DNA of 64,000 nt, taken from positions 1-64,000 of the forward strand of contig JBICID010000101.1 in NCBI GenBank assembly GCA_043101615.1. The letters run 5' to 3'. The position numbers and the translations under genes were made by a program. Origin of the DNA: JBLHKT01 sp043101615. GTDB lineage: Bacteria > Planctomycetota > Phycisphaerae > Phycisphaerales > UBA1924. This document shows, one piece after another, positions 24,606 through 32,382 of the stretch. How positions within the stretch are numbered: position 1 is the first letter of the stretch; each line of letters opens with the position of its first letter. The notes beneath the pieces were generated by a model, which did not search any database, was not told the origin of the DNA, and worked only from the letters and a program-made list of their open reading frames with translations.

Positions 24606-25067
24606 ATGGCAACTCGCAAGACCACCCACGCCCGCACCGCTTCCAAGCGAACCACCGGTCGCAAGACCACGGCGAAGAAACCCGCCGCCCGCAAGAGCAC
24701 CCGCAAGGCCACCACCGGTCGCAAGACCACCGCCAAGAAGCCCGCCGCCAAGCGGACCACGGCGAAGAAGTCCACCACCCGCAAGCCCGCGGCCAAGAAG
24801 AGCACCACCGCTCGCAAGCCCGCCGCCAAGCGCACCACCGCCAAGAAGGCCACCACCGGTCGCAAGACCGCCGCCAAGCGGACGACCGCCAAGCGGACCA
24901 CGGCCAAGAAGAGCACGGGCCGCACGACCGCCGCCCGCAAGACCAGCGCCCGCAAGCCCGCCGCCAAGCGGACGACCAACAGCAAGACCAACTCCCGCAC
25001 CGTCGTGGGCCGCATCGGCCCGCGCAAGAGCAACGCCCGCACGTCCTCGCGTCGTCGCGCCGCGTGA
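24606..25067 (+). CDS. histone H1-like Lys/Ala/Thr-rich DNA-binding protein
   Basis: The 153-residue protein is built from irregular repeats of KTTAKKPAAKR type, in which almost every third residue is Lys or Arg and the rest are Ala, Thr, Pro and Ser. It resembles the C-terminal tail of eukaryotic histone H1 and bacterial AlgP/HctB-like proteins, which bind and compact DNA without a folded domain. The C-terminus (VVGRIGPRKSNARTSSRRRAA) is less repetitive. A GGAG site precedes the ATG and a strong terminator follows 24 bases after the stop, so it forms its own transcript, probably highly expressed. The exact function is inferred. Confidence 0.85.
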   Translation: MATRKTTHARTASKRTTGRKTTAKKPAARKSTRKATTGRKTTAKKPAAKRTTAKKSTTRKPAAKKSTTARKPAAKRTTAKKATTGRKTAAKRTTAKRTTAKKSTGRTTAARKTSARKPAAKRTTNSKTNSRTVVGRIGPRKSNARTSSRRRAA

Positions 25068-25090
25068 TCGCTCAGCCGGTCTGAACCACG

Positions 25091-25123
25091 AACGCCCGGG
25101 GCCTGACGGCCGCGGGCGTTTTT
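25091..25123 (+). terminator. rho-independent terminator of the histone-like gene
   Basis: A stem of AACGCCCG and nearby bases pairs with CGGGCGTT and is followed by a run of five T (GGGCGTTTTTC). It begins 24 bases after the stop codon of the histone-like gene. Confidence 0.9.
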
Positions 25124-25183
25124 CATGCGCGAGGGCGGTTCGGGGGAGCGTGGCAGGAGGCGAGGGGGGCGGTGGAGGGGGGG

Positions 25184-27871
25184 TCAGGGGGTGGCGGGGG
25201 AGGCGGAGGCGTCCCGGGGTCGGGTGACGACCTGGGCGCTCCCGTTCAGGCCGGGTCGGGCGTGCCCCTGTGTCTCGGGTGTGATGCCCAGGGTCGCCAG
25301 GTGGGTGTGCCAGGCCTCGGTGTGCACCTGCCAGAAGTGCTCGAAGGAGTTGGCGAGGCTGAACTGCTGGATGTAGTGGTGGGCGGCCAGGCCCATCGCC
25401 TTGCGCCGGTCGTGGTCGCAGATGAGGTCGGTCAGGGTCGAGACCCAGGCCTCGTCGTCGTCGTGGTCGAGCACGTAGCCGGAGCGTCCGTGCTCGACGA
25501 TCTCCTTGGGCCCGCCGACGTTGGTGACCACCGCGGGCAGCCCGGAGCCCTGGGACTCCATGACGACCTGCCCGAGTGTGTCGGTGGTGGAGGGGAAGGC
25601 GAAGAGGTCGCACCCGGCGTAGATGGAGCTGAGCTCCTCGCCGTGCCGGAAGCCCAGGAAGTGGACCCCCATTCCCTTGAGCTCCCGGGTCATGGTCTGG
25701 CGGTAGGGCCCGTCGCCGACGACGACGAGCTCGGCCTGGACGCCCCGATGGGCGGCGTTCTCGCGCACGCGCGGCCAGATCCGCGCGAGCATGGGCAGGT
25801 TCTTCTCGACGCTGACCCGCCCGCAGTAGATGACCTTGACGGTGGCGGGGTCGAGCCCGAGGCGGGGCCAGAGGCTCTCGTCTCGGAAGCGCGGGTGGAA
25901 GACCTCTGCGTCGAAGCCGGGCATGAGGTGCACGATCCGGTCGCGGTTCATGCCCAGGTTGGCCAGCGAGGTGACGTAGTCGTCCGAGCGTGTGAAGATG
26001 GTGGCGAAGGGCTTGTAGAAGCCCCGCATGAACTTCTCGCAGATCTTGGTGAGGGTGTGGTCCTCGAAGAGTCGCTCGATGTAGGCGGGGAAGTCGGTGT
26101 GGTAGACGCCCAGGACTGGCACCCTGAGCATCTTGGCGGCCAGGAAGCCGATGCAGCCGACGGGGCCCGGGGTCGAGATGTGGATGACGTCGGGCTTGTG
26201 TCGCTCGACGTGGCTCATGATCCGCATGATCGGGGGCAGGGCGAGGTCCAGGTCGTCGTACTTGGGCATCTTCATCGCGAAGACGGGCTTGAAGTTCGTG
26301 ATGTTGGGGGCGTCGGGGCACTCGAGCGGGGAGGAGGTGATGACCTCCAGGTCGCGCCCGGAGGCGTGGGCCCGCTCGGCGACGTTCTGGATGAAGCGGG
26401 ACACGCCGTTGACGTCCGCGAGCGTGTCGGTGAACAGGCTGATCTTCATGGGTCGCTCCAGGACGCTGACCCGGCTTCCGGGCGCGGAGGTCTCGTGCTC
26501 GAACCGGTCGAGGAACTGGCGTTCCTTGTTCTGGTAGAACAGGCTGAGCAGGTAGGGGAGCTGGGCGAACTGCAGCATCGCGTAGCTCACCAGGTACTCT
26601 GAGATCTTGCCGGCGTTGCGCTTGCGCAGGGCCTTCTTGGCGCTGGGGGCCATCGAGCGCGACAGCGCGTCGGTCAGGTCCTGCATGAAGGCCTGCATGT
26701 CGTCGTGCTGGCTGACCGCGGCCCCGTCGACCCAGGTGTCCGGGTTCAGGCGGTCCTTGAGGGCGGGGTAGCGTTCCAGGATCTCGGGCAGGTCGTCCCG
26801 GAGTGCGCGGACGATGGGGAGCGACTTCTTTTTCTTGCCCAGCCAGACCTTCTGGGCGACCTTGTAGGCCGCGACCCGCTTCTTGCTGGGCGACTCCATG
26901 TGCACGCCGAAGAAGCGGAGCAGCTTGGCGGAGACGTACTTGCCCACGGGTGAGCGTTTGCGGGTGAGGTGTCGCCCGAAGTAGTTGGCCCCGACGGTCG
27001 AGATCTGGTGGGCCAGCAGGGCGGAGTGCCCGCCCAGCCCCTCGGAGCGGCTCTCTCCCCCGGCCATCACGCGCCGCATGAAGTCGTGGGGGTTGGTCAG
27101 CACGCCCCCGGGCGTGTCCAGCTCGGTCCAGGTGCGCCCGATGTTGAGCAGGGCGTGGTCGTCGGAGCCGCCGGTGATGGCCTTGATCCAGGGGCGGTCG
27201 TGGCGTGCCCGCAACGCGTGCTTGGCCTCGAGCGCCTCGACCTGCTCGCGGTCCAGGTCGCTCACGAAGCGGTGGATCGCCCGGTTGAGGTGGTCCGAGT
27301 GGGCCCCGTTGATGCACTCGAAGCCCTTGAACAGCAGCACGCACCGCTCGACGTGCCACCGGGTCAGGCGCCCGTTCTGGATGTACAGCGGGTGGGCGAA
27401 CGAGTGCGGGAGGGCGTTCTCCTCCAGCCAGTCCGCGAAGGCGTAGACGTCGGAGCGGAGGCTGTCGCGGTCGATCTGGTCGGCCAGGTCCGGTGTCAGC
27501 CCCCAGACCAAGACGTGCAGCAGGCACTTGTCCTCGGGGAAGCGGACGGAGACCTCCTGGCCGACGATGAAGCGTTCGAAGCCGCGGTCGACCAGCTCCA
27601 TCGCCCCGGCGATGGTGTCGTGGTCGGTGATGGTGACCAGGTCCATCCCGCGCGCCACGGCCTGGTCGTACACCTGCTCCGGCTCGGAGTAGCACTCCGG
27701 GCAGCCGATGACCCCGGCCGCGGCCATGACGGGCTTGTCCGAGGCCTTGGAGTGGCAGTGGGTGTCGAGGCGGGTGATCAGGCCGTCGGGCGTGGGGGCG
27801 TCGGGTCCGCCCCCTGTGCGGGTTCGGGCGGGCGCGTCTCCGTTCTGTGTCGCGTGCTGGTCGCGTGTCAT
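25184..27871 (-). CDS. PHP phosphoesterase-GT4 glycosyltransferase fusion
   Basis: This 895-residue protein joins two enzymes. Residues about 35-270 form a PHP metal-dependent phosphoesterase domain with DTHCH (36-40), TDHD (82-85) and GSDDHA. A helical linker follows, and from M475 (MKISLFTDTLADVNGVSRF) there is a complete GT-B family 4 glycosyltransferase with VIYCGRVSVEKNL and FPSTTDTLGQVVMESQGSGLP. M475 itself has a GGAG site six bases upstream, so an internal start making the transferase alone is possible. The chosen ATG places the PHP domain about 35 residues in. A minus-strand terminator 225 bases upstream could attenuate it. Confidence 0.9.
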   Translation of the reverse strand: MTRDQHATQNGDAPARTRTGGGPDAPTPDGLITRLDTHCHSKASDKPVMAAAGVIGCPECYSEPEQVYDQAVARGMDLVTITDHDTIAGAMELVDRGFERFIVGQEVSVRFPEDKCLLHVLVWGLTPDLADQIDRDSLRSDVYAFADWLEENALPHSFAHPLYIQNGRLTRWHVERCVLLFKGFECINGAHSDHLNRAIHRFVSDLDREQVEALEAKHALRARHDRPWIKAITGGSDDHALLNIGRTWTELDTPGGVLTNPHDFMRRVMAGGESRSEGLGGHSALLAHQISTVGANYFGRHLTRKRSPVGKYVSAKLLRFFGVHMESPSKKRVAAYKVAQKVWLGKKKKSLPIVRALRDDLPEILERYPALKDRLNPDTWVDGAAVSQHDDMQAFMQDLTDALSRSMAPSAKKALRKRNAGKISEYLVSYAMLQFAQLPYLLSLFYQNKERQFLDRFEHETSAPGSRVSVLERPMKISLFTDTLADVNGVSRFIQNVAERAHASGRDLEVITSSPLECPDAPNITNFKPVFAMKMPKYDDLDLALPPIMRIMSHVERHKPDVIHISTPGPVGCIGFLAAKMLRVPVLGVYHTDFPAYIERLFEDHTLTKICEKFMRGFYKPFATIFTRSDDYVTSLANLGMNRDRIVHLMPGFDAEVFHPRFRDESLWPRLGLDPATVKVIYCGRVSVEKNLPMLARIWPRVRENAAHRGVQAELVVVGDGPYRQTMTRELKGMGVHFLGFRHGEELSSIYAGCDLFAFPSTTDTLGQVVMESQGSGLPAVVTNVGGPKEIVEHGRSGYVLDHDDDEAWVSTLTDLICDHDRRKAMGLAAHHYIQQFSLANSFEHFWQVHTEAWHTHLATLGITPETQGHARPGLNGSAQVVTRPRDASASPATP

Positions 27872-28403
27872 CTGGCCATCTCCTCGGCCTGCACCCCGGC
27901 GGAGCGGAGATCGGGCGTCCTGCCCGATGCGTGGCTGCCGCAAGGGTGGGAACGGATGTCTTGCGCCGGCCAGAGTTTATCCGGCGCACCGCCCCGGGCC
28001 GTGCGGCGCCGTGGCGTGTCCCCGATTTCACCGTTCTTTGACAGACCGGGCTGACCGTTTCATCGCGTGTTCTCGGACGGGCGCTCCGGGGGCCCAAAAA
28101 AACCCCGCGCCGGGGGGTCACCGGCGCGGGGGCATGCAGGGGCAGGCCGCGGGGTCGGGCGGTGGCGACTCCAACCCGACTCCCCGATCCGATGCGGCGA
28201 GCCCACGGAACTGCGGGCCAAGGGTGCGTTGCGGATCGCGCCGCGACGAACGAGGGGCGGGGGAGGACTGGGGCCCCGGTCGGGCTGTGCGGGCTGGGCA
28301 AGGCCCCGCCCGGTTCCGGGGCCCGGTCGAGGGCGGAGGAGCGACTTCGCGGACCGAGCGTGCCTGCGCGGCCCGGGGGTGGCGGCGTGGGTAGCCTTGC
28401 CGG
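27872..28403. other. 532-base gene-free stretch with orphan terminator
   Basis: The gap lies between the divergent PHP-glycosyltransferase and metallo-beta-lactamase-fold genes. It contains an intrinsic terminator that works on the minus strand (28096-28131) although no minus-strand gene lies upstream. The 270 bases beyond it (28132-28403) are GC-rich, have no supported reading frame and may encode a leader or small RNA. I could not match it to RNase P RNA, tmRNA or SRP RNA. Confidence 0.6.
28096..28131 (-). terminator. strong orphan intrinsic terminator (attenuator candidate)
   Basis: Read on the minus strand, an 11-pair perfect stem (CCCCGCGCCGG with CCGGCGCGGGG) closes a 7-base loop and is followed by seven T. 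On the plus strand it would have no T tract, so it works only in the minus direction. It lies 225 bases upstream of the PHP-glycosyltransferase gene with no gene before it on that strand. Confidence 0.85.
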
Positions 28404-29114
28404 ATGGACCTCCGAGTGATCTCGATCGGCGCCCTCGCGGCTCACCCGTTGCGCAACGAACGCGGCTCCGTGCGCACGGGGCACGCCACCACCAGCCTGG
28501 TGCGGGCCGGGGACGCGGTGATCCTGGTGGACCCGGGGCTGCCCGGGCCAGCGATCGAGGCCCGCCTGGGCGAGCGGGTGGGGCTGAAGCCGTCTGACAT
28601 CACGCACGTGTTCCTGACGAGCTTTCACCCGGAGTGCCGTCGCGGGCTCGGGATCTTCGACAAGGCCGAGTGGCTGCTGAGCGAGCGAGAGCGGGAGGGC
28701 GTGGGGGTGCCGCTGGCGCAGTCGCTGGCGAGGCTGCACGAGAGCGTGGAGGCAGCGAAGCATGCCGGTGAGGCCCCGCCCGAGGACCACGCGCTGATGA
28801 GCGAGGTGGTGCGGACGGACATCGCGGTGCTGCAGAAGTGTCGGGCGGCGCCGGACTCGCTGGCGCCGGGGGTGGACCTGTTCCCGCTGCCGGGCGTCAC
28901 GCCCGGGCTGTGCGGGCTGCTGCTGGCCGAGCCGACACGGACGGTGCTGATCTGCGGCGACGCGATCCCGACCGTGGAGCACCTCGAGCAGGGCAAGGTG
29001 CTGCCCGACACCGACGACCGCGAGCAGGCGCAGGAGAGCTTCAAGGAAGCGATCGAGATCGCGGACGTGCTCGTGCTCGGGCGGGACAACTGGGTGGCGA
29101 ACAAGACGCGGTGA
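28404..29114 (+). CDS. metallo-beta-lactamase-fold protein with degenerate active site
   Basis: The 236-residue protein has the metallo-beta-lactamase fold order: an N-terminal beta hairpin, LVRAGDAVILVDPGLPG, then LTSFHPECRRGL where the HxHxDH metal motif should be, and later VTPGLCGLLL and LICGDAIPT. The first motif reads S-F-H-P-E-C, so two of the three His and the Asp are replaced, and the TPGH His is Leu. The normal dinuclear zinc site is probably lost or altered. Only the late GDA Asp is standard. It stands alone, and its stop is followed within three bases by the large palindromic repeat. Confidence 0.75.
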   Translation: MDLRVISIGALAAHPLRNERGSVRTGHATTSLVRAGDAVILVDPGLPGPAIEARLGERVGLKPSDITHVFLTSFHPECRRGLGIFDKAEWLLSEREREGVGVPLAQSLARLHESVEAAKHAGEAPPEDHALMSEVVRTDIAVLQKCRAAPDSLAPGVDLFPLPGVTPGLCGLLLAEPTRTVLICGDAIPTVEHLEQGKVLPDTDDREQAQESFKEAIEIADVLVLGRDNWVANKTR

Positions 29115-29116
29115 GG

Positions 29117-29300
29117 AAAGACGGGTACGCGGAGGCGCGGAGTGAAGACGCGGAGACGCAGAGAAAGAAAGTACGGGCCTGAACGCGGAGTTCGCGCTCG
29201 GGGCTAGTAAAGAAAAACTGTCTCTCTCCGCGCCCTCCGCGTTCATGCCTGTCTTTCTCTGCGCCTCTGCGGTCCTCCGCGCCTCCGCGTACGGGTCTTT
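29117..29300. repeat. 184-base imperfect palindrome
   Basis: The left arm (29117-29190) and right arm (29229-29300) are reverse complements over about 70 bases with a few mismatches. Both are built from units such as GCGGAGGCGCGGAG and CGCAGAGAAAG. The centre holds TTCGCGCTCGGGGCTAGTA. The element fills the entire gap between the metallo-beta-lactamase-fold gene and the helicase gene. Confidence 0.9.
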
Positions 29301-29329
29301 CTGGCTTTCCTTGTTGCTACGCTGGATCC

Positions 29330-32137
29330 ATGCCCGAAGAGTTTGCTGGCATCCGGTTCGGGGGGACGCTGCGTGACAACCAGGAGCGGGCCGCGGCGGC
29401 CATCCGTAAGCAGCTCGCGCGCGGGGAACGGCGTCTGCACATCGTCGCGCCGCCGGGGTCGGGCAAGACGGTGCTCGGGCTGTACGTGTGGGCGGAGTTG
29501 ATGCGAACGCCCGCGGCGGTGCTGAGCCCGACGTCGGCGATCCAGAGCCAGTGGCTGAGCCGTGCGTCGCTGTTCGGGGTGGAGCGTCGTGACGAGCGTC
29601 TGAGCGACGATCCCGGGCGTCCGGGGCTGCTGACCTCGCTGACGTATCAGGCCGTGACGATGCCGGCGCGGGCCGACGAGGAGCTGGATCACGCGGCCCG
29701 GTCGCTGTGGATCGAGACGCTGGTCGCCGACGGGCACGCCGACGATCCGGACGAGGCGGCGGTGTGGGTTGATGACCTGCGCGCGCGCAACCCGGCGTAC
29801 CACGACAAGCGCCTGGCGTCGTACCGCAGGAAGGTGACCGAGGCCCGGACGTACGCGGGCGAGGCGACGAGCACGCTGCACGCGGGCGCGCTCGACGCGA
29901 TCCGTCGCCTGCGCGAGCGCGGCGTGGGGCTGGTGATCCTGGACGAGTGCCACCACCTGCTGGGGCACTGGGGGCGTGTGCTGGCCGACGCGCACGACCT
30001 GCTCGACGGGCCGGTGGTGCTGGGGCTGACCGCGACGCCGCCGGACGAGCGTGGGCGGGACGAGCGGGACACGGCCCGGTACGCCGAGTTCCTGGGTGAG
30101 GTGGACTTCGAGGTGCCGATCCCGGCGGTGGTGAAGGAGGGGCACCTGGCGCCGTACCAGGACCTGGTGCACTTCGTGCGTCCGACGCCGGACGAGCTGG
30201 AGTTCGTGGCCGGGGCGGACCGTGCCTTGCATGAGCTGGTGGAGGAATTGTGCGCACACAGAGAGCAACCAGCAGTGGAGTCCGGGCGGGTGGCTTCCCT
30301 GCCCGAGTGGCTGGCGGAGACGCTGGCGACTCGCCGCCTGCCGACGGGTACTGCCAAGACATGGAACGCGTTTGCGCGTCGGGACGAGACGCTGGCGTGG
30401 GCGGGGCCGCTGTTCCTGCATCGGCGGGGGGTTGCGATCCCGGAGGGCGTGCCGTCGCCGGACGCGGGGACGCTGGCGGACCCGCCGCCCGAGGACGCGG
30501 TGGCGGTGGCGGTGCTGGACCGGTACGTGCGTCACGCGCTGCGTCGGAGCGCCTCGCCCGAGGACCACGCGCTTGCGGAGCGGGTGGTGGACCGGCTGCG
30601 GCTGCTGGGGGTGCAGATCACGGAGACGGGGTCGAGGCCGTGCGCGTCGCCGGTGGGGCGTGTGCTCGCGTACTCGAAGGCGAAGGCCGCGGGGGTGGTG
30701 GAGGTGCTGAAGGCGGAGCGGCGGACCTTGGGCGAGTCGATCCGGGCGGTGGTGGTGACGGACTTTGAGCGCACGAGCGCTCAACTCGGCGCGGCCGGTG
30801 AGGTGGCGGACGAGACCACGGGCGGGGCGATCGCGGTGTTTCGGGCGCTGCTGAGCGATGAGGAGACGGACGCGCTGGACCCGGTGCTGGTGACGGGCAG
30901 CACCATTCTGGTGGACGACGACCTGGTGGATCGGTTCCTGGGCGAGGCTCGGGCGTGGCTGGCGGAGCACGCGACCGGGGAGGTCACCCTTGAGGCGGAG
31001 ATGAACGAAGCGTTCGGCGTGGTCACGGGGCGTGGTGAGGGGTGGGGGCCGCGTTTGTACGTCGCGATGATCACGGCACTCTTTCAGGCGGGGGTCACGC
31101 GCTGCCTCGTCGGCACGCGCGGCTTGCTGGGCGAGGGCTGGGACGCGGCCAAGACCAACGTGCTGATCGACCTGACCGCGGTGACGACCTCGATGAGCGT
31201 GAATCAATTGCGCGGGCGGTCGATCCGGCTCGACCCGGAGCTGCCGGGCAAGGTGGCGAACAACTGGGACGTCATCTGCACGGCCGACGAGTTCGCCCGC
31301 GGGCTGAGCGACTACGAGCGGTTCCGCGATCGGCACGCGACGTGGTACGGCGTGACCGAGGACGGGCAAGTGGAGAAGGGCGTGGGGCACGTGCACGCCT
31401 CGTTCACGGACCTGGCCCCTGAGTCTTTGGCCGAACTCATGCCCGCGATCAACGCGGAGATGCTGGGTCGGGCGTCGCGGCGCGACGAGGCACGCGGGCG
31501 CTGGGACATCGGCGGCCCGTTCGAGGGCGTGGCGACTCCGATGCTGGAGGCGAGGCCGAGCGTGGCGGCGGAAGGGCAGTCCGGCGGCTTCCCGGTGTTC
31601 CAGGGTCAGAAGGAGGCGTGGAGTGAAGTCAGCCTGACGCGCGCGGTGGCGAAGGCGGTGCTGGGGGCGCTTCGGGACGCGGGGCTGGTGGAGCGGGGTG
31701 ACGACACGGGTTTGCAGGTCACGGCCCGCTCGGGCGGGTACGTGCGGGTGATGGCGGGGGACCTGGGCGAGGACGAGTGCTCGCTGTTCATGGCGTCGCT
31801 GGCGGAGGCGCTGGGGCCGATCGACCGACCGCGGTACATCATCGAGCGGGTGGTGCGGAACCGGCACGAAACGCTGCTGTCGAGGCTGTTGCCCGGGGTC
31901 ATCGGGCGGTACTTCCGGCGGACGCGTCTGGAGGTGGCGATGCTGCACGCGGTGCCGAGTGCGCTGGCGCGGAACAAGGAGCTGGCGGACGTGTACCGGC
32001 GTCATTGGGGGGCGCACGTCGGGCCGGGTCGCGTGCTGTACACGCACCGGGGCGAGGGGGAGAAGGTGCTGCACGAGGCGTTGGCGGGGGGGATGACGCC
32101 GCGTCATGGGGCACGGGCGGGGGAGGTGTTCCGGTAG
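29330..32137 (+). CDS. large SF2 DEAD/DEAH-type helicase
   Basis: The 935-residue protein is a superfamily 2 helicase of the type III restriction (Res) subunit kind. Visible motifs are a Q-like RDNQERA (15-21), Walker A APPGSGKT (40-47), DECHH as motif II (205-209), TATPP as motif III (234-238) and NQLRGRSIRLD as motif VI (about 624-634). A roughly 300-residue insertion separates the two RecA lobes, and a 250-residue C-terminal region has no nuclease motif I can see. No methylase or restriction partner adjoins it. It is bracketed by related repeat elements at 29117-29300 and 32153-32382. Its role in repair, defence or RNA metabolism is open. Confidence 0.88.
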   Translation: MPEEFAGIRFGGTLRDNQERAAAAIRKQLARGERRLHIVAPPGSGKTVLGLYVWAELMRTPAAVLSPTSAIQSQWLSRASLFGVERRDERLSDDPGRPGLLTSLTYQAVTMPARADEELDHAARSLWIETLVADGHADDPDEAAVWVDDLRARNPAYHDKRLASYRRKVTEARTYAGEATSTLHAGALDAIRRLRERGVGLVILDECHHLLGHWGRVLADAHDLLDGPVVLGLTATPPDERGRDERDTARYAEFLGEVDFEVPIPAVVKEGHLAPYQDLVHFVRPTPDELEFVAGADRALHELVEELCAHREQPAVESGRVASLPEWLAETLATRRLPTGTAKTWNAFARRDETLAWAGPLFLHRRGVAIPEGVPSPDAGTLADPPPEDAVAVAVLDRYVRHALRRSASPEDHALAERVVDRLRLLGVQITETGSRPCASPVGRVLAYSKAKAAGVVEVLKAERRTLGESIRAVVVTDFERTSAQLGAAGEVADETTGGAIAVFRALLSDEETDALDPVLVTGSTILVDDDLVDRFLGEARAWLAEHATGEVTLEAEMNEAFGVVTGRGEGWGPRLYVAMITALFQAGVTRCLVGTRGLLGEGWDAAKTNVLIDLTAVTTSMSVNQLRGRSIRLDPELPGKVANNWDVICTADEFARGLSDYERFRDRHATWYGVTEDGQVEKGVGHVHASFTDLAPESLAELMPAINAEMLGRASRRDEARGRWDIGGPFEGVATPMLEARPSVAAEGQSGGFPVFQGQKEAWSEVSLTRAVAKAVLGALRDAGLVERGDDTGLQVTARSGGYVRVMAGDLGEDECSLFMASLAEALGPIDRPRYIIERVVRNRHETLLSRLLPGVIGRYFRRTRLEVAMLHAVPSALARNKELADVYRRHWGAHVGPGRVLYTHRGEGEKVLHEALAGGMTPRHGARAGEVFR

Positions 32138-32152
32138 GGGGGAGGGAGGGGG

Positions 32153-32382
32153 GCGTTCACGGAGGCGCGGAGGACCGCGGAGGCGCGGAGAGAGCGCTTG
32201 GGGCGGTGCCCTGCTTCGACGCGCAGCGCGAAGCAGGCTTTGGGTGGGGAGGCCGCCTTAGCCCTTAGGGTCGAAGGCGGGCACCCGAGCATGTAGACAA
32301 GAACCCCTTCGCTGGCGCTCGGGGCTAGTACTTGGTTTTCTTTGCGTCTTGGCGCTGCTTTGCGTCTTGGCGTTCGCGTTTA
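32153..32382. repeat. composite repeat element downstream of the helicase
   Basis: The left end (32153-32195) repeats GGAGGCGCGGAGGACCGCGG, like the arms of 29117-29300. The middle carries two REP-like hairpins, and then CGCTCGGGGCTAGTA as in the first element. The right end (32332-32378) has TTTGCGTCTTGGCG-type units that are roughly complementary to the left end. It abuts the stop codon of the transsulfuration enzyme gene. Confidence 0.8.
32205..32286. repeat. head-to-head pair of REP-like hairpins
   Basis: The minus-strand unit 32205-32237 has stem CCTGCTTCG/CGAAGCAGG with a GCACCGC tail. The plus-strand unit 32253-32286 has stem CCGCCTTAG/CGAAGGCGG with a GCACCC tail. They are 15 bases apart and point away from each other, as in 2422-2500 and 40109-40196. 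Confidence 0.8.

Noticed and set aside
28132..28403. RNase P RNA, tmRNA or SRP RNA upstream of the orphan terminator
   Set aside because: I looked on both strands for the conserved RNase P core (GAGGAAAGTCC-like), the tmRNA ends and the SRP GGAAG loop and found none. The region is listed only as a candidate leader or RNA.
29117..29300. CRISPR or insertion sequence
   Set aside because: Sub-repeats are irregular and palindromic with no unique spacers, and there is no transposase frame inside.
24276..30362. Very long minus-strand open frame of about 2,000 codons
   Set aside because: It is a GC-driven shadow: it covers the histone-like gene, the PHP-glycosyltransferase gene and parts of others in other frames, and its translation is low-complexity Arg/Pro/Ala sequence.
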